DNA from: CAZNVB01 sp964651495
GTDB lineage: Bacteria > Acidobacteriota > Aminicenantia > Aminicenantales > UBA8522
Assembly (NCBI GenBank): GCA_964651495.1
Contig: CAZYWP010000016.1
Span: forward strand, 1 to 31,885
Direction of reading: 5' to 3'
Length of the DNA stretch: 31,885 nucleotides
Below are positions 1 through 7,772 of this stretch, one piece after another. The notes under the pieces are model-generated. The model worked only from the letters and a program-made list of their open reading frames with translations, ran no database searches and was not told where the DNA came from. Within the stretch, counting starts at the first letter, position 1, and every line of letters starts with the position of its first letter. The translations under genes were made by a program, and so were the position numbers.

Positions 1-4
1 CAGG

Positions 5-41
5 CTTCGACGGACTTCCTCACCCAACACCCTCGCCTCTT
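5..41 (+). repeat. 37-bp dispersed intergenic repeat, copy 1
   Basis: This stretch matches the reverse complement of 6867..6903 at 33 of 37 positions without gaps; the mismatches are scattered single bases. Both copies are in non-coding DNA, so shared protein coding does not explain the similarity. The two copies are inverted relative to each other and bracket the first six genes. The family is not identified. Confidence 0.6.
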
Positions 42-95
42 CCCCCGGGGGTCCCTAATCGTTACGGGGGCTCCCGGGCGGCATCCTGCCCCCGG
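42..95. repeat. GC-rich palindrome and hairpin cluster
   Basis: A perfect 10-bp palindrome (five C then five G) lies at 42..51. A hairpin at 74..95 pairs CCGGG-GGCA with TGCC-CCCGG around a 3-nt loop with one bulged C. An A/T-rich stretch follows from 96, but there is no T-run, so a normal intrinsic terminator is not shown. It could end transcription of a gene left of the window or belong to the adjacent repeat. Nothing else is recognisable in 96..187. Confidence 0.4.
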
Positions 96-187
96 AATAA
101 ATATCTCACACTTGGAAATGCTTCCCTCGGACAAAACGGAGGAGACGGCTTCCCTAAATCTTCAGCCAGGAAGCGGGTTCTGGTAAA

Positions 188-1228
188 ATGAACGGGCTGA
201 TTACAATGAACGCGGCGGAAAAAATAAGGCGGATCGACAGCTCCCTCGCTCGCTTAGGGGGGCATGAAACGGCCTGCCGGCTCTGCCCCCGCGAATGCGG
301 AGTCAATCGCGCCAAAGGGGAAAAAGGCTTCTGCGAGAGCGGACCTCTGGCCGTCGTATCCCACGCTCTGCTCCATTATGGCGAGGAGCCGGTGCTCAGC
401 GGGCGCCTGGAATCCGGTGAGGGTGTCCGGGGAAGAGAACGGCGGCGCGCCGGCTCGGGGACGATTTTCTTCGCCGGCTGCAACCTCAAGTGCCTGTTCT
501 GCCAGAACTACCAGTTGAGCTGGCTGGGGCAGGGCAATGAGGCCGACGATGACCGGCTGGCCGGAATGATGCTCGAGCTCCAGGCCGCCGGCGCCCTGAA
601 CATCAACCTCGTCTCGCCAACTCATCTCCTCCTCCCCATCCTGAGAGCCCTTCGCCTGGCCTACCGCGGCGGACTCGCTATCCCCCTTGTTTACAACTCC
701 AACGGCTACGAAAAAGCCGAAACGGTGGCCCTGCTCGACGGGATCGTCGACGTCTATCTTCCCGACCTCAAATACTTCGCGGCGGAAATCTCCGCCAAGT
801 ACTCCGGCGCGCCCGATTATTTCACTTTCGCGGGCCCGGCCATCAAGGAAATGTACATGCAGAGGCCGGCGCTGCGGTTGAATGACCAGGAAATCGCGCG
901 CGAGGGACTGATCGTCCGGCATCTCGTCCTCCCCGGCCGGACACGGGATTCCAGGGCGCTTCTCGGCTGGTTGGCCGAGGAGCTCAGCCCGGCAGTCCCG
1001 TTGAGCCTGATGAGCCAGTATCATCCTTGTTTTCGGGCCCCTCAGGAGCTGCGGCGGCCTCTTCGGCCGGAAGAATACCGGGAAGTTTTCCAGAGGGCGG
1101 AGGAACTGGGCTTCGAGACGTTGTTTGTCCAGCCCGGGGGCTTCAGCCCTACCGAGCACCTGGTACCGGACTTCGACCTGGCCGAACCGTTCTCCTGGAA
1201 GGGAAAGCGCCGGGCTGGACCGGCTTAG
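188..1228 (+). CDS. PflX-like radical SAM protein (COG1313 type)
   Basis: The protein is 346 aa. It has the radical SAM [4Fe-4S] motif CX3CX2C at Cys98, Cys102 and Cys105, inside a GCNLKCLFCQ stretch. Before it lies a second Cys cluster (Cys30, Cys33, Cys37, Cys49) in a CRLCPRECGVNR context. That combination is typical of the PflX/COG1313 family, which resembles pyruvate-formate-lyase activating enzymes but has no firmly established substrate. No glycyl-radical enzyme gene is nearby, so a PFL-activating role should not be assumed. Its 3' end overlaps the stop of the opposing DUF3014 gene by 4 bp. The start at 188 has a distant AGGAAG (168..173); ATG 206 is an alternative that would shorten the protein by six residues. 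Family assignment is firm, function is not. Confidence 0.85.
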   Translation: MNGLITMNAAEKIRRIDSSLARLGGHETACRLCPRECGVNRAKGEKGFCESGPLAVVSHALLHYGEEPVLSGRLESGEGVRGRERRRAGSGTIFFAGCNLKCLFCQNYQLSWLGQGNEADDDRLAGMMLELQAAGALNINLVSPTHLLLPILRALRLAYRGGLAIPLVYNSNGYEKAETVALLDGIVDVYLPDLKYFAAEISAKYSGAPDYFTFAGPAIKEMYMQRPALRLNDQEIAREGLIVRHLVLPGRTRDSRALLGWLAEELSPAVPLSLMSQYHPCFRAPQELRRPLRPEEYREVFQRAEELGFETLFVQPGGFSPTEHLVPDFDLAEPFSWKGKRRAGPA

Positions 1229-2091
1229 GGCCCCCCGACCTGCGGACTATAGTATCGGGCCTGGGGAAGGCGGGACTCGGGAGCCCCGAGGGCGAGAGCC
1301 ATTTCCCGCAGTTTTTTCTGGATGGCCTCGACATTCTCCGGCCCCATCCGCAGGAGGTGCTTCTGGGCTTCGCTCAGATTTTCCAGCTTGGGGTCGAGCA
1401 TCTTATAACTGACAACCGTTTTCTCCACCAGGATGGTCCCGTCCACGACGGGAGCCCGCAGCAACTCGAAAATCGCCTTGAGCAGGGTTTCTTCGAAGTC
1501 CTCATCCGGGTATCCCAGGTCCCGGTAGGCTTCCTGGAGAAGGGGCTTGAAACCCCGGAACAGTGAAACGCACTTCTTGCTGTCGAGCGAGACAAAGACG
1601 TCGACCACGGGATTGTACCGGTTATAGCCGTCCGGGTCGGCGACATAGACATCTCCCCTCTTGATGGTCTTAAATTCCGCGTCCGGCATAAAAAAGCCGA
1701 TATGAGGCCGCGGGCTGAGCCCGTTGGCGATGTTGTCCACGGCGGCCACAAACCGCCGGATCAACTGTTCGCTCCCGAGCCAGACGCCCAGCCTCGGATG
1801 GGCGGACAGCTCCGCGGCGAGCTGACGGACCAGATCATCGCTCTTGTCCAGCTCGACAGGAGGAATCTGCGGAACGTCCGTCTGCACCGGCGGGAGGCTT
1901 CCCTCTTCGGTCACTGCCGCAGGCGCGGGCTCGGACGTCTCGGCTGTCTTGGCCGGTCTCTTGTAAATCAAGAAATAGTAGAGGGCCGCGCCGATGACAA
2001 GAACGAAGAAGACCACCGCGGCCGTCTGGAAAATCTTCCTGCCTTCCTTCTTGTCTTCGTCCAGTTCCGTTTGTTCTTCGAACATCGTCAT
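1225..2091 (-). CDS. DUF3014 membrane-anchored protein
   Basis: The protein is 288 aa. It has a short acidic cytoplasmic N-terminus, one membrane segment at about residues 22-43, a Pro/Ala/Glu-rich linker to about residue 75, and a conserved domain at about 80-275. The domain has the look of DUF3014 (motifs such as RPHIGFFMPD, NRYNPVVDVF and a PVVDGTILVEK stretch). The topology suggests a periplasmic domain anchored by its N-terminus; the molecular role of the family is unknown. The start codon overlaps the stop of the upstream DUF4097-like gene (ATGA at 2088..2091), so the two are probably translationally coupled. A second possible start lies two codons downstream. The 3' end converges on and overlaps the radical SAM gene. 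Confidence 0.8.
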   Translation of the reverse strand: MTMFEEQTELDEDKKEGRKIFQTAAVVFFVLVIGAALYYFLIYKRPAKTAETSEPAPAAVTEEGSLPPVQTDVPQIPPVELDKSDDLVRQLAAELSAHPRLGVWLGSEQLIRRFVAAVDNIANGLSPRPHIGFFMPDAEFKTIKRGDVYVADPDGYNRYNPVVDVFVSLDSKKCVSLFRGFKPLLQEAYRDLGYPDEDFEETLLKAIFELLRAPVVDGTILVEKTVVSYKMLDPKLENLSEAQKHLLRMGPENVEAIQKKLREMALALGAPESRLPQARYYSPQVGGP

Positions 2092-2888
2092 TCCTCGATT
2101 CTCATGATCTTAATATCACCGCGCCGGGCGGTCAGCGAGATCCTCGCTCCACCCTCCCCCAATTTCGCCGCGACCGTCTTGGCCGGAAGCGGCTCGGCGA
2201 TGTCGAATTCGCTCGAAACATCGCCTTCCGGCGCCCCCGCCTCGAGCTCGGCCCCGATGCCGGGTTCGAGATAAAGCGTGATGTCTCCGTCCTCGGCCGT
2301 GATAGCAACCTCATCCTGCGGCCGGAGGTCCAGGAGCTCGGCCTCGACGTCGCCGCTTCCCAGGACAATATCCAGAGGGCCGGAAAAATTGCGCACCCGG
2401 ATCGCGCCCTCTTTTCCGTTAATACGGGCGCTGCCGTAGATATCCGAGATCCGGATGTCGCCCTCTCCATTTACAATCTCCCGGAGGTTAACCGACCGCG
2501 GGACCCTCAGCCGATAGCTGAACAGGCGATAGTCATCTTCTTTATCGGAGCGGGGAGTCCGGATCCTGATCTCCTCTTCACTGTTTTCGACCTGGATATT
2601 CGGCTTGGGATGGCGCCAGCCCAGGAAATAAAACTGAGCCGACGGGGGAAGCCCCATATTTTCCTCCACGACGACCTCTACGCTTTCTTCGTCCCAGCCC
2701 TCGATTCTGATATCTCCAGCGGTATTTTCCAGGAAAATGGAACCGCCGGACTTCAGGGGCAGGTCCCTATTAAACTGACTGAGGGAGATGTTCGGGCGTT
2801 CCGGACGGCGGGTGTCCACCACCGCGAGCACACAAGACATGGAGAGGGAAAGGATTATAAGAATGATGAAAACGGAGAGGTTCTTCAT
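2088..2888 (-). CDS. Exported DUF4097-like beta-structure protein
   Basis: The protein is 266 aa. A hydrophobic signal segment covers about residues 4-23, with a Cys at position 19. The -3 residue is Ser rather than Leu, so lipoprotein processing is possible but not clear. The rest is a run of short beta strands with repeated GDI-type turns (AGDIRIEGW, EGDIRI, DGDITLYL, RGDIKIMRI), typical of DUF4097/DUF2807-like adhesin-type beta-helix domains. An envelope location is inferred; no enzymatic motif is seen. The ribosome binding site GGGAGA lies six bases before the ATG. A good promoter and a small palindrome lie upstream. It is the first gene of a two-gene operon with the DUF3014 protein. Confidence 0.75.
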   Translation of the reverse strand: MKNLSVFIILIILSLSMSCVLAVVDTRRPERPNISLSQFNRDLPLKSGGSIFLENTAGDIRIEGWDEESVEVVVEENMGLPPSAQFYFLGWRHPKPNIQVENSEEEIRIRTPRSDKEDDYRLFSYRLRVPRSVNLREIVNGEGDIRISDIYGSARINGKEGAIRVRNFSGPLDIVLGSGDVEAELLDLRPQDEVAITAEDGDITLYLEPGIGAELEAGAPEGDVSSEFDIAEPLPAKTVAAKLGEGGARISLTARRGDIKIMRIEE

Positions 2889-2916
2889 TTTTTCTCTCCC
2901 AACTGAAACGAATCAG

Positions 2917-2931
2917 GGCAGTTGACCTGCC
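2917..2931. promoter_or_regulatory. Small inverted repeat in the DUF4097 leader
   Basis: Arms GGCAG and CTGCC flank a 5-nt centre. The repeat lies just downstream of the predicted transcription start and upstream of the ribosome binding site, where an operator or leader hairpin would act. Five-base arms are weak evidence. Confidence 0.25.
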
Positions 2932-2942
2932 TATTCGAATTT

Positions 2943-2971
2943 ATTAAAACAAAAAAGTCATCTCATTTCAA
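2943..2971 (-). promoter_or_regulatory. Sigma-70-type promoter for the DUF4097-DUF3014 operon
   Basis: On the minus strand TTGAAA (2966..2971) and TTTAAT (2943..2948) are separated by 17 bp, each matching five of six consensus bases. The region is A/T-rich within a GC-rich genome and about 55 bp upstream of the start codon. The rest of 2889..3057 shows no gene. Confidence 0.55.
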
Positions 2972-3057
2972 TTAAAGAATTGAGCTGAGCAGAATCCCGG
3001 ATTATCATCCCCCTCCAGGAATGAAGTGAGTCTGATGGGTTTTCGGAGTCAGGTCTG

Positions 3058-4887
3058 TTATTTCAAGATGAAGAGGGAGAACGAGTCCGGGACCACGATC
3101 AGACCGCTGATCATTTGTATCCCATACGGCTCTCCCGTGGTCTTGAAGCCGGCAACGAGCTTCGGCGATCCGGGGTCGCGGATGTCGAATTTTCTGACGC
3201 CGTAGGCCTCATCCGACAGGTAGGCAAAGTCGCCGCCCAGGACGATTCCGTTGGCGAAACCGTCCCAGTGTCCCCGTCCCGCCGCCTTGATGCTCGCCGG
3301 ATCTGTCACGTCCAGGACGAGGAGGCCTTCCGGCCCGTCGGCGACAAAAGCGAGGTTATCTTTGACGGCTACAGCGTAAGGCTCACCGTCCGTCCGGAAT
3401 GACCCGAGTATTTTTGGCGCGGCCGGGTCTGTGATATCCAGGATGTGAAACCCCGTGTCGCTGCTGCAGAGATAAGCCCTGTTCCGGTCGATGGCCAGGC
3501 CGTAAGCGAACCCCGGCATTTCCAGCGAACCGGCCAGCTTCGGGTCCCTGGGATTGGACACGTCGACAACATGAAACCCGGAGTGATCGCATGTCAGATA
3601 GGCATACCTGCCCTTGACAACTACGGCTCGAGGGACTCCCGGCATCACGAAGGAGCGGACGATCTTCACCGTAGGAAGCTCCGCGACATCCAAGACGTTG
3701 AGGACCCGCCTCTCGGTGACGTAGGCGAACGATCCCTGAACGTCCAGCCTCTGGACTCCTCTAGAGATCGCCGAGGCGCCGATAGGACGGGGCCGGGTCG
3801 GGTCGGAAATATCGAAGACTTGGAGCCCCGAGAGCTCGCCGATGGAATAGAGCGTCGACCCCTGGCAGGCCGCTGCCGTGATGGAGCTCGGGGTGCGGAA
3901 GTATCCGGCCACGGCGGGTTTTGCGGGATTGGATATATCGATGAGGTGAATCCCGGCGAAATAATCGACCACGAAAGCCAGGCCCTCCTCAACGGCCACC
4001 CCCCAGGCTTCGTTGTACATCGTGTATTTGACTATGGCCAGGGAGACCGGAGAGTCGGGATTCCGGATGTCAAAGACCTGGAAGCCGCCGTCATAGATCG
4101 TCCCGACCAGAGCGAGATTTGCGGAGACGGCGATGCTGTTGGCGTAGCTCGACGTCTGCACTGCAGCCGCTTGTTTCGGAGATGCGGGCGCGCTGACATC
4201 GAGAATAGTGAGGCCTGAAGCACCGTCCGCAACGAGCAGATGGGTTCCGGAGAGAGCGGTTTCCCGCGCCCGCCCCGGGGTATCGAAAGCCCCGATTTTT
4301 TTGGGAGCGGCAGGATTCCTGACGTCGACAATCTGGATCCCGGCGTCCATGTCGGCGACGTAGGCTGTCGCCCCGGCGAGCGTTATGCCCTCAGCCTCGC
4401 CCGGGGTGTCATAAGATCCGATGAGACGAGGAAAGGCGGGATTCCGGACGTCGAAAACGAGGAGGCCAGAGGACCCGGCGGCGACAAAGGCATGATCGCC
4501 CGCCACCGCTACAGCTTTGGCCGGGCCGGCCGTCGTCGCCTCTCCCTTGAGCGCCGGGGCGGCCGGGTTCGTAACGTCGACGATTTTCAATCCCTTATCA
4601 CCGGCTGCAATAAAGACCAACCCTCCCTGCTTGGCGATCCCATATCCACCGCCCAGAAAGAGCTGGGAGGCCATGGCCGGAGAGCGTTTGTTGGAAACAT
4701 CCAGGATGACGAGGCCGTTGAGGAAAGCGCAATAAGCGGTGTTGCCCTCGACGGCGATGTCGTAGGCTTTCGACCAGAGGATGGAGCTGACATAATCCAG
4801 GCGATCTCCCTGGCCGAATGCCGGAGGCCGCGCCAGCATCCCGGCAGCGATCAGCCAAAGAACCAAGCATGCTTTGGTTAGTTTCAT
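3058..4887 (-). CDS. Secreted LVIVD-repeat beta-propeller protein
   Basis: The protein is 609 aa with a Sec signal peptide (basic start, hydrophobic core, cleavage probably after PPAFG or nearby). The whole mature part is a tandem array of about 45-residue units, each with a G-[LIF]-x-[IV]-[LVF]-D-[VI]-x-[NDA]-P core. I count thirteen units plus a final strand (SLFILK) that could close a fourteenth blade. LVIVD repeats form propeller blades in exported surface proteins; the ligand is unknown. The ATG at 4887 is preferred because GAGGG sits five bases before it; the in-frame GTG at 4893 overlaps that site. It is last in an operon, 30 bp after the Tat-exported DUF362 gene. Confidence 0.85.
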   Translation of the reverse strand: MKLTKACLVLWLIAAGMLARPPAFGQGDRLDYVSSILWSKAYDIAVEGNTAYCAFLNGLVILDVSNKRSPAMASQLFLGGGYGIAKQGGLVFIAAGDKGLKIVDVTNPAAPALKGEATTAGPAKAVAVAGDHAFVAAGSSGLLVFDVRNPAFPRLIGSYDTPGEAEGITLAGATAYVADMDAGIQIVDVRNPAAPKKIGAFDTPGRARETALSGTHLLVADGASGLTILDVSAPASPKQAAAVQTSSYANSIAVSANLALVGTIYDGGFQVFDIRNPDSPVSLAIVKYTMYNEAWGVAVEEGLAFVVDYFAGIHLIDISNPAKPAVAGYFRTPSSITAAACQGSTLYSIGELSGLQVFDISDPTRPRPIGASAISRGVQRLDVQGSFAYVTERRVLNVLDVAELPTVKIVRSFVMPGVPRAVVVKGRYAYLTCDHSGFHVVDVSNPRDPKLAGSLEMPGFAYGLAIDRNRAYLCSSDTGFHILDITDPAAPKILGSFRTDGEPYAVAVKDNLAFVADGPEGLLVLDVTDPASIKAAGRGHWDGFANGIVLGGDFAYLSDEAYGVRKFDIRDPGSPKLVAGFKTTGEPYGIQMISGLIVVPDSFSLFILK

Positions 4888-4917
4888 GTTCACCCTCGAT
4901 GAGCCACGGAAGCCCCT

Positions 4918-5796
4918 CTAAACGAGGATCTCTTCGTCCCAGCCGAGCTTGATCAGCTCGATGGAGTTGATGTCGCTCGTGCCAATGCCGTGCCGGGTGT
5001 CGGCGAGCTGGATGTGCTTGGGAACTGGCGGAAGCTCCTGGGCTGGGCCCAGCACCTCTCGTCTCTTGGCCATGGTCAGACGAAGACCGATGGTGTCGAC
5101 GGCAACCGGGTCCTGGCCGACGATCAAACCCTTGTAGGCCCAGACATAGCGGCGGCTGAAGTGATGCGGTCCCCGGCCGTGGAACTGGGGTGTGAGCGCA
5201 CAAAGGATGTGAAGCCGCGACCTGCCCTGGACGTTTGGCAGCTTGAACAGAGACCCCAGGTCGGCGCAGCTGTCGGGGTGGTAGGCCGGCTGGGACTCGG
5301 CGAACATGATGTAATTCTTGATGCAGCCCGACATCCCGGACAGGTAGTGCGTCCGGAGAGGACGGACGTTGATGAGTGAGGTGGCGTGGACAAAGAGGGG
5401 GTTGGTCCGCACGGTGTGGTCGTCGAGCCCTATCTTTTCGGGCGCCACCCCGGCGTCAGTCAGGCGCTTCTTGATGGCGGCTTCGAGCTCGGGCGGGGTG
5501 GGAAGGTAGGACCAGACGTTGGTTTTGATCCCGACGGTCTCCTCGGGCTTAACCAGCTTCCGGAAAGCCTGGACGGGGTCGTCCGCATCGAGGAGCCTCA
5601 TGACCGCCTGGTCCAGCATCCCCTGGAGGATATCCGGATCGATCTTGGAGTTCTCGTCCAGGACATCGCGGTGCCGGATGAGGATGATCCGAACCTTCTT
5701 TGTTGTTCCCGTGTCCTGGGCGATGGCCAGGGAGGAACCAAGGACGGCCAGGGTCGTGCGCTTGAGAAAATCGCGACGGGTGATGAGCTGTCTCAT
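4918..5796 (-). CDS. Tat-exported DUF362 family protein
   Basis: The protein is 292 aa. It begins with a twin-arginine signal (TRRDFLKR followed by a hydrophobic stretch ending near SLAIAQ), so it is probably exported folded, perhaps with a cofactor. The remainder has DUF362 features: a VGIKTN strand, an LINVRPLRTH segment, a conserved GCIKNY core and a C-terminal VGQDPVAVDTIG motif. Unlike the second DUF362 gene in this window, it has no ferredoxin cysteine clusters. The reading frame is open upstream to 5970, but that part would overlap the DUF6599 gene and precede the Tat motif; GAGG five bases before ATG 5796 supports the start used. It is the middle gene of a three-gene operon. Confidence 0.85.
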   Translation of the reverse strand: MRQLITRRDFLKRTTLAVLGSSLAIAQDTGTTKKVRIILIRHRDVLDENSKIDPDILQGMLDQAVMRLLDADDPVQAFRKLVKPEETVGIKTNVWSYLPTPPELEAAIKKRLTDAGVAPEKIGLDDHTVRTNPLFVHATSLINVRPLRTHYLSGMSGCIKNYIMFAESQPAYHPDSCADLGSLFKLPNVQGRSRLHILCALTPQFHGRGPHHFSRRYVWAYKGLIVGQDPVAVDTIGLRLTMAKRREVLGPAQELPPVPKHIQLADTRHGIGTSDINSIELIKLGWDEEILV

Positions 5797-5803
5797 GGGA
5801 GCC

Positions 5804-6706
5804 TCATTTCGAGGGGATTTTAACGGAAGATTGAAGATCACGGGCCCAGTCGGATGAGGGAGCTTGGAAGACGATGGATAGGAAGCTGTGGGCAAGGAGG
5901 GCGGAGACCCATTTCCCGTTTTCCGTCCGGGCCAGGCCCTCCGGCCCGGCCTCGGGAAGATAAGAGCCAAGGAACGAATCGCGCGCCGCCCGGGCCTTTA
6001 CTTCGTCAGGATACCGGATGAGAAGAAAATAAGCTGTCTCCCCGGCGGCCGCGTCGTATTCGGCGAAGACGCAGTCAGTAAACTTGTCGAGCCGGAGGAT
6101 GTTCTCGCTGGCGATAAAATAGCGGTTGTTCAAGTTAATGTTGCTGTGGAAATAGCTCGTCCGGTCCGAACGGAGGCCCTTTTCAGGCAGCAATCGGAGC
6201 ATGGAAGGCCCGGGACCGGGTGGGCCGAGGAGTCCGGCCACGGTCCGGCCCAGCTCCAGGACCACCTTCTCGGCGGCCGCCTCCTCGGACGAAGCGTTGA
6301 TGTTCACAAAATAGCGTCCCTGGCGGAAACGGAGAAGCCCAAACCCGTACTCGGAATCCTGCCCGATTCCAGCCGAGGGGTCCGACCGGTCGCAGGAGAA
6401 AATCCCGAAAGCCTCTTCCGCCGAGCCCATGTCAAAAATGTCCAATCTCAGCTCGATTTCAGCGGGCCCAGCGTATGCCCGGGAGAAGACCTTCTGGAAA
6501 TCGAAGGCCAGGTAGACTTCCGCCCCTCCGTTCATGTAGTCGTAAAGGGTTTGGCGGTCATAGACTGCATCTGCTCCGGTTGCCCGCGACTCGCCCAGGA
6601 TCTTGGGGATAATCTTGCCGAACTCGCCCACGGCACCTCCCTGAGGATAAGCAAAGAGGACAGCGCCAAGAAGCAGCGAAAAGAAAAGGACAGCTCTTCC
6701 CTTCAC
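5804..6706 (-). CDS. Exported DUF6599-like protein
   Basis: The protein is 300 aa and starts with a GTG codon. Residues 1-22 are a Sec signal peptide. The mature part has the YDRQTLYDYMNGGAEVYLAF segment and a following EIELRLDIFDMGSAEEAFGI motif, which I associate with the DUF6599 family of exported proteins. No catalytic signature is visible. It is the first gene of the operon, with only 7 bp to the DUF362 start, so the exported DUF362 and LVIVD proteins are probably expressed with it and may work together at the envelope. A good promoter lies upstream at 6741..6769. Confidence 0.7.
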   Translation of the reverse strand: MKGRAVLFFSLLLGAVLFAYPQGGAVGEFGKIIPKILGESRATGADAVYDRQTLYDYMNGGAEVYLAFDFQKVFSRAYAGPAEIELRLDIFDMGSAEEAFGIFSCDRSDPSAGIGQDSEYGFGLLRFRQGRYFVNINASSEEAAAEKVVLELGRTVAGLLGPPGPGPSMLRLLPEKGLRSDRTSYFHSNINLNNRYFIASENILRLDKFTDCVFAEYDAAAGETAYFLLIRYPDEVKARAARDSFLGSYLPEAGPEGLARTENGKWVSALLAHSFLSIVFQAPSSDWARDLQSSVKIPSK

Positions 6707-6740
6707 GTCGCTAATCCCTTATCTATTCCAATCGAGCCCG

Positions 6741-6769
6741 ATTGTATTCGAAGTACGGGGGCATGTCCA
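6741..6769 (-). promoter_or_regulatory. Sigma-70-type promoter for the DUF6599-DUF362-LVIVD operon
   Basis: On the minus strand TGGACA (6764..6769) and TACAAT (6741..6746) are separated by 17 bp, each matching five of six consensus bases. It lies 35 bp upstream of the GTG start of the DUF6599 gene. Confidence 0.55.
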
Positions 6770-6866
6770 GAGGGGGGGCCGAATTCGACTCCGCACCTGC
6801 TCGCCAAGGCGCGGGGTGTTTGCGAAGAGGGTCATCCGGAGGCGAGTGCGCATTCCATTCTTAATA

Positions 6867-6903
6867 AAGAGGCGAGGGTTTGGGGAGAGGAAGCCCGTCG
6901 AAG
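6867..6903 (-). repeat. 37-bp dispersed intergenic repeat, copy 2
   Basis: This is the inverted partner of 5..41 (33 of 37 identical). It lies in the 305-bp gap between the DUF6599 gene and the last pst gene. The rest of that gap holds two hairpins and a promoter but no credible gene. Confidence 0.6.
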
Positions 6904-6919
6904 ACTAAGCGGGCACGGT

Positions 6920-6938
6920 TTCTCTCCGCAGGAGAGAA
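6920..6938. repeat. Hairpin downstream of the pst operon (distal)
   Basis: This is a perfect 8-bp stem, TTCTCTCC with GGAGAGAA, around a 3-nt loop. No T-run follows on either strand. With the neighbouring hairpin it could protect the 3' end of the pst mRNA or be part of the 37-bp repeat element next to it. Confidence 0.45.
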
Positions 6939-6959
6939 GAGCGAAGGATGAGTTCGGAG

Positions 6960-6986
6960 CCGATTCTCCTCGCTGGGGAGAATCGG
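6960..6986 (-). terminator. Hairpin just after the pst operon
   Basis: A perfect 10-bp stem (CCGATTCTCC with GGAGAATCGG) and a 7-nt loop begin 25 bp after the stop of the last pst gene. The position fits a terminator or mRNA-stabilising hairpin, but there is no U-tract, so an intrinsic terminator is not proven. Confidence 0.4.
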
Positions 6987-7011
6987 TGTGCTGACGACCC
7001 CAAGCCCGAGC

Positions 7012-7764
7012 CTATCCGAACCGGCCGGTGATATAATCCTCTGTCCTCGGGTCGGCGGGCCGGGTGAAGATCTGACTCGTCTCGCCGAACTCGACGAGCT
7101 CACCCAGCAGGAAGTAGCCGGTGAAATCGGAGACCCGGGCGGCCTGCTGCATGTTGTGGGTGACGATGACGATCGTGTACCGCTTTTTCAGCTCGTACAT
7201 CAGGTCCTCGATCCTGGCCGTGGCGATCAGGTCAAGGGCCGAACAGGGTTCATCCATGAGCAGGATTTCCGGCTCGACGGCCACGAGGCGGGCGATGCAC
7301 AGCCGTTGCTGCTGCTCCCCGGAGAGCGACAGCGCATTGACCTCGAGCTTGTCCTTCAGCTCGTCCCACAGATGGACGGACTCCAGGCTCCCCTGGAGCT
7401 TCTCCTCCATCACGGTCTTATCCAGTATCCCATGCACCCTCAGCCCGAAAGTCACGTTGTCGGCGACGCTCAGCGGGAATGGATTGGGCCTCTGGAAAAC
7501 CATTCCCACTTTCTTCCGCAGCTTCAGAAGGTCCAGTCCTTTTTGATAGATGTCGACGCCGTCGATGGAGATAAGACCGTGGATGTGGACATCTTCGATC
7601 AGGTCGCACATCCGGTTGAGCGAGCGCAGAAAAGTCGTCTTGCCGCAGCCCGACGGTCCGATCAGGGCCGTGATCTTCTGCTTGTCGATACTGAGGGTGA
7701 TGTTCTTGAGCGCCTGAAACCGGCCGTAGAAGAAATCCAGGTCTTTGACTTCGATGATGCCCAT
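7012..7764 (-). CDS. pstB: Phosphate ABC transporter ATPase PstB, copy with intact Q- and H-loops
   Basis: The protein is 250 aa, normal PstB length. It hydrolyses ATP at the inner face of the membrane to drive phosphate import through PstCA. Walker A is GPSGCGKTT (36-44), the Q-loop Gln is Gln91 in a FQRPNPFP context typical of PstB, Walker B ends Asp171-Glu172, and the switch His is His203. The ABC signature reads LSGEQ (147-151) where LSGGQ is usual, so its second Gly is replaced by Glu150. The D-loop is SALDLIAT rather than SALDPIAT. It is the last gene of the pst operon, 8 bp after the second pstB. The signature change is complementary to the changes in the neighbouring copy. Confidence 0.92.
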   Translation of the reverse strand: MGIIEVKDLDFFYGRFQALKNITLSIDKQKITALIGPSGCGKTTFLRSLNRMCDLIEDVHIHGLISIDGVDIYQKGLDLLKLRKKVGMVFQRPNPFPLSVADNVTFGLRVHGILDKTVMEEKLQGSLESVHLWDELKDKLEVNALSLSGEQQQRLCIARLVAVEPEILLMDEPCSALDLIATARIEDLMYELKKRYTIVIVTHNMQQAARVSDFTGYFLLGELVEFGETSQIFTRPADPRTEDYITGRFG

Positions 7765-7772
7765 AGTGCTGC

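Noticed and set aside
188..1228. Pyruvate-formate-lyase activating enzyme
   Set aside because: The N-terminal Cys cluster marks the PflX/COG1313 group and no glycyl-radical enzyme is nearby, so the specific function is not supported.
5797..5970. N-terminal extension of the exported DUF362 protein
   Set aside because: It would overlap the DUF6599 gene and hide the Tat signal, which belongs at the N-terminus; the ATG at 5796 has a proper ribosome binding site.
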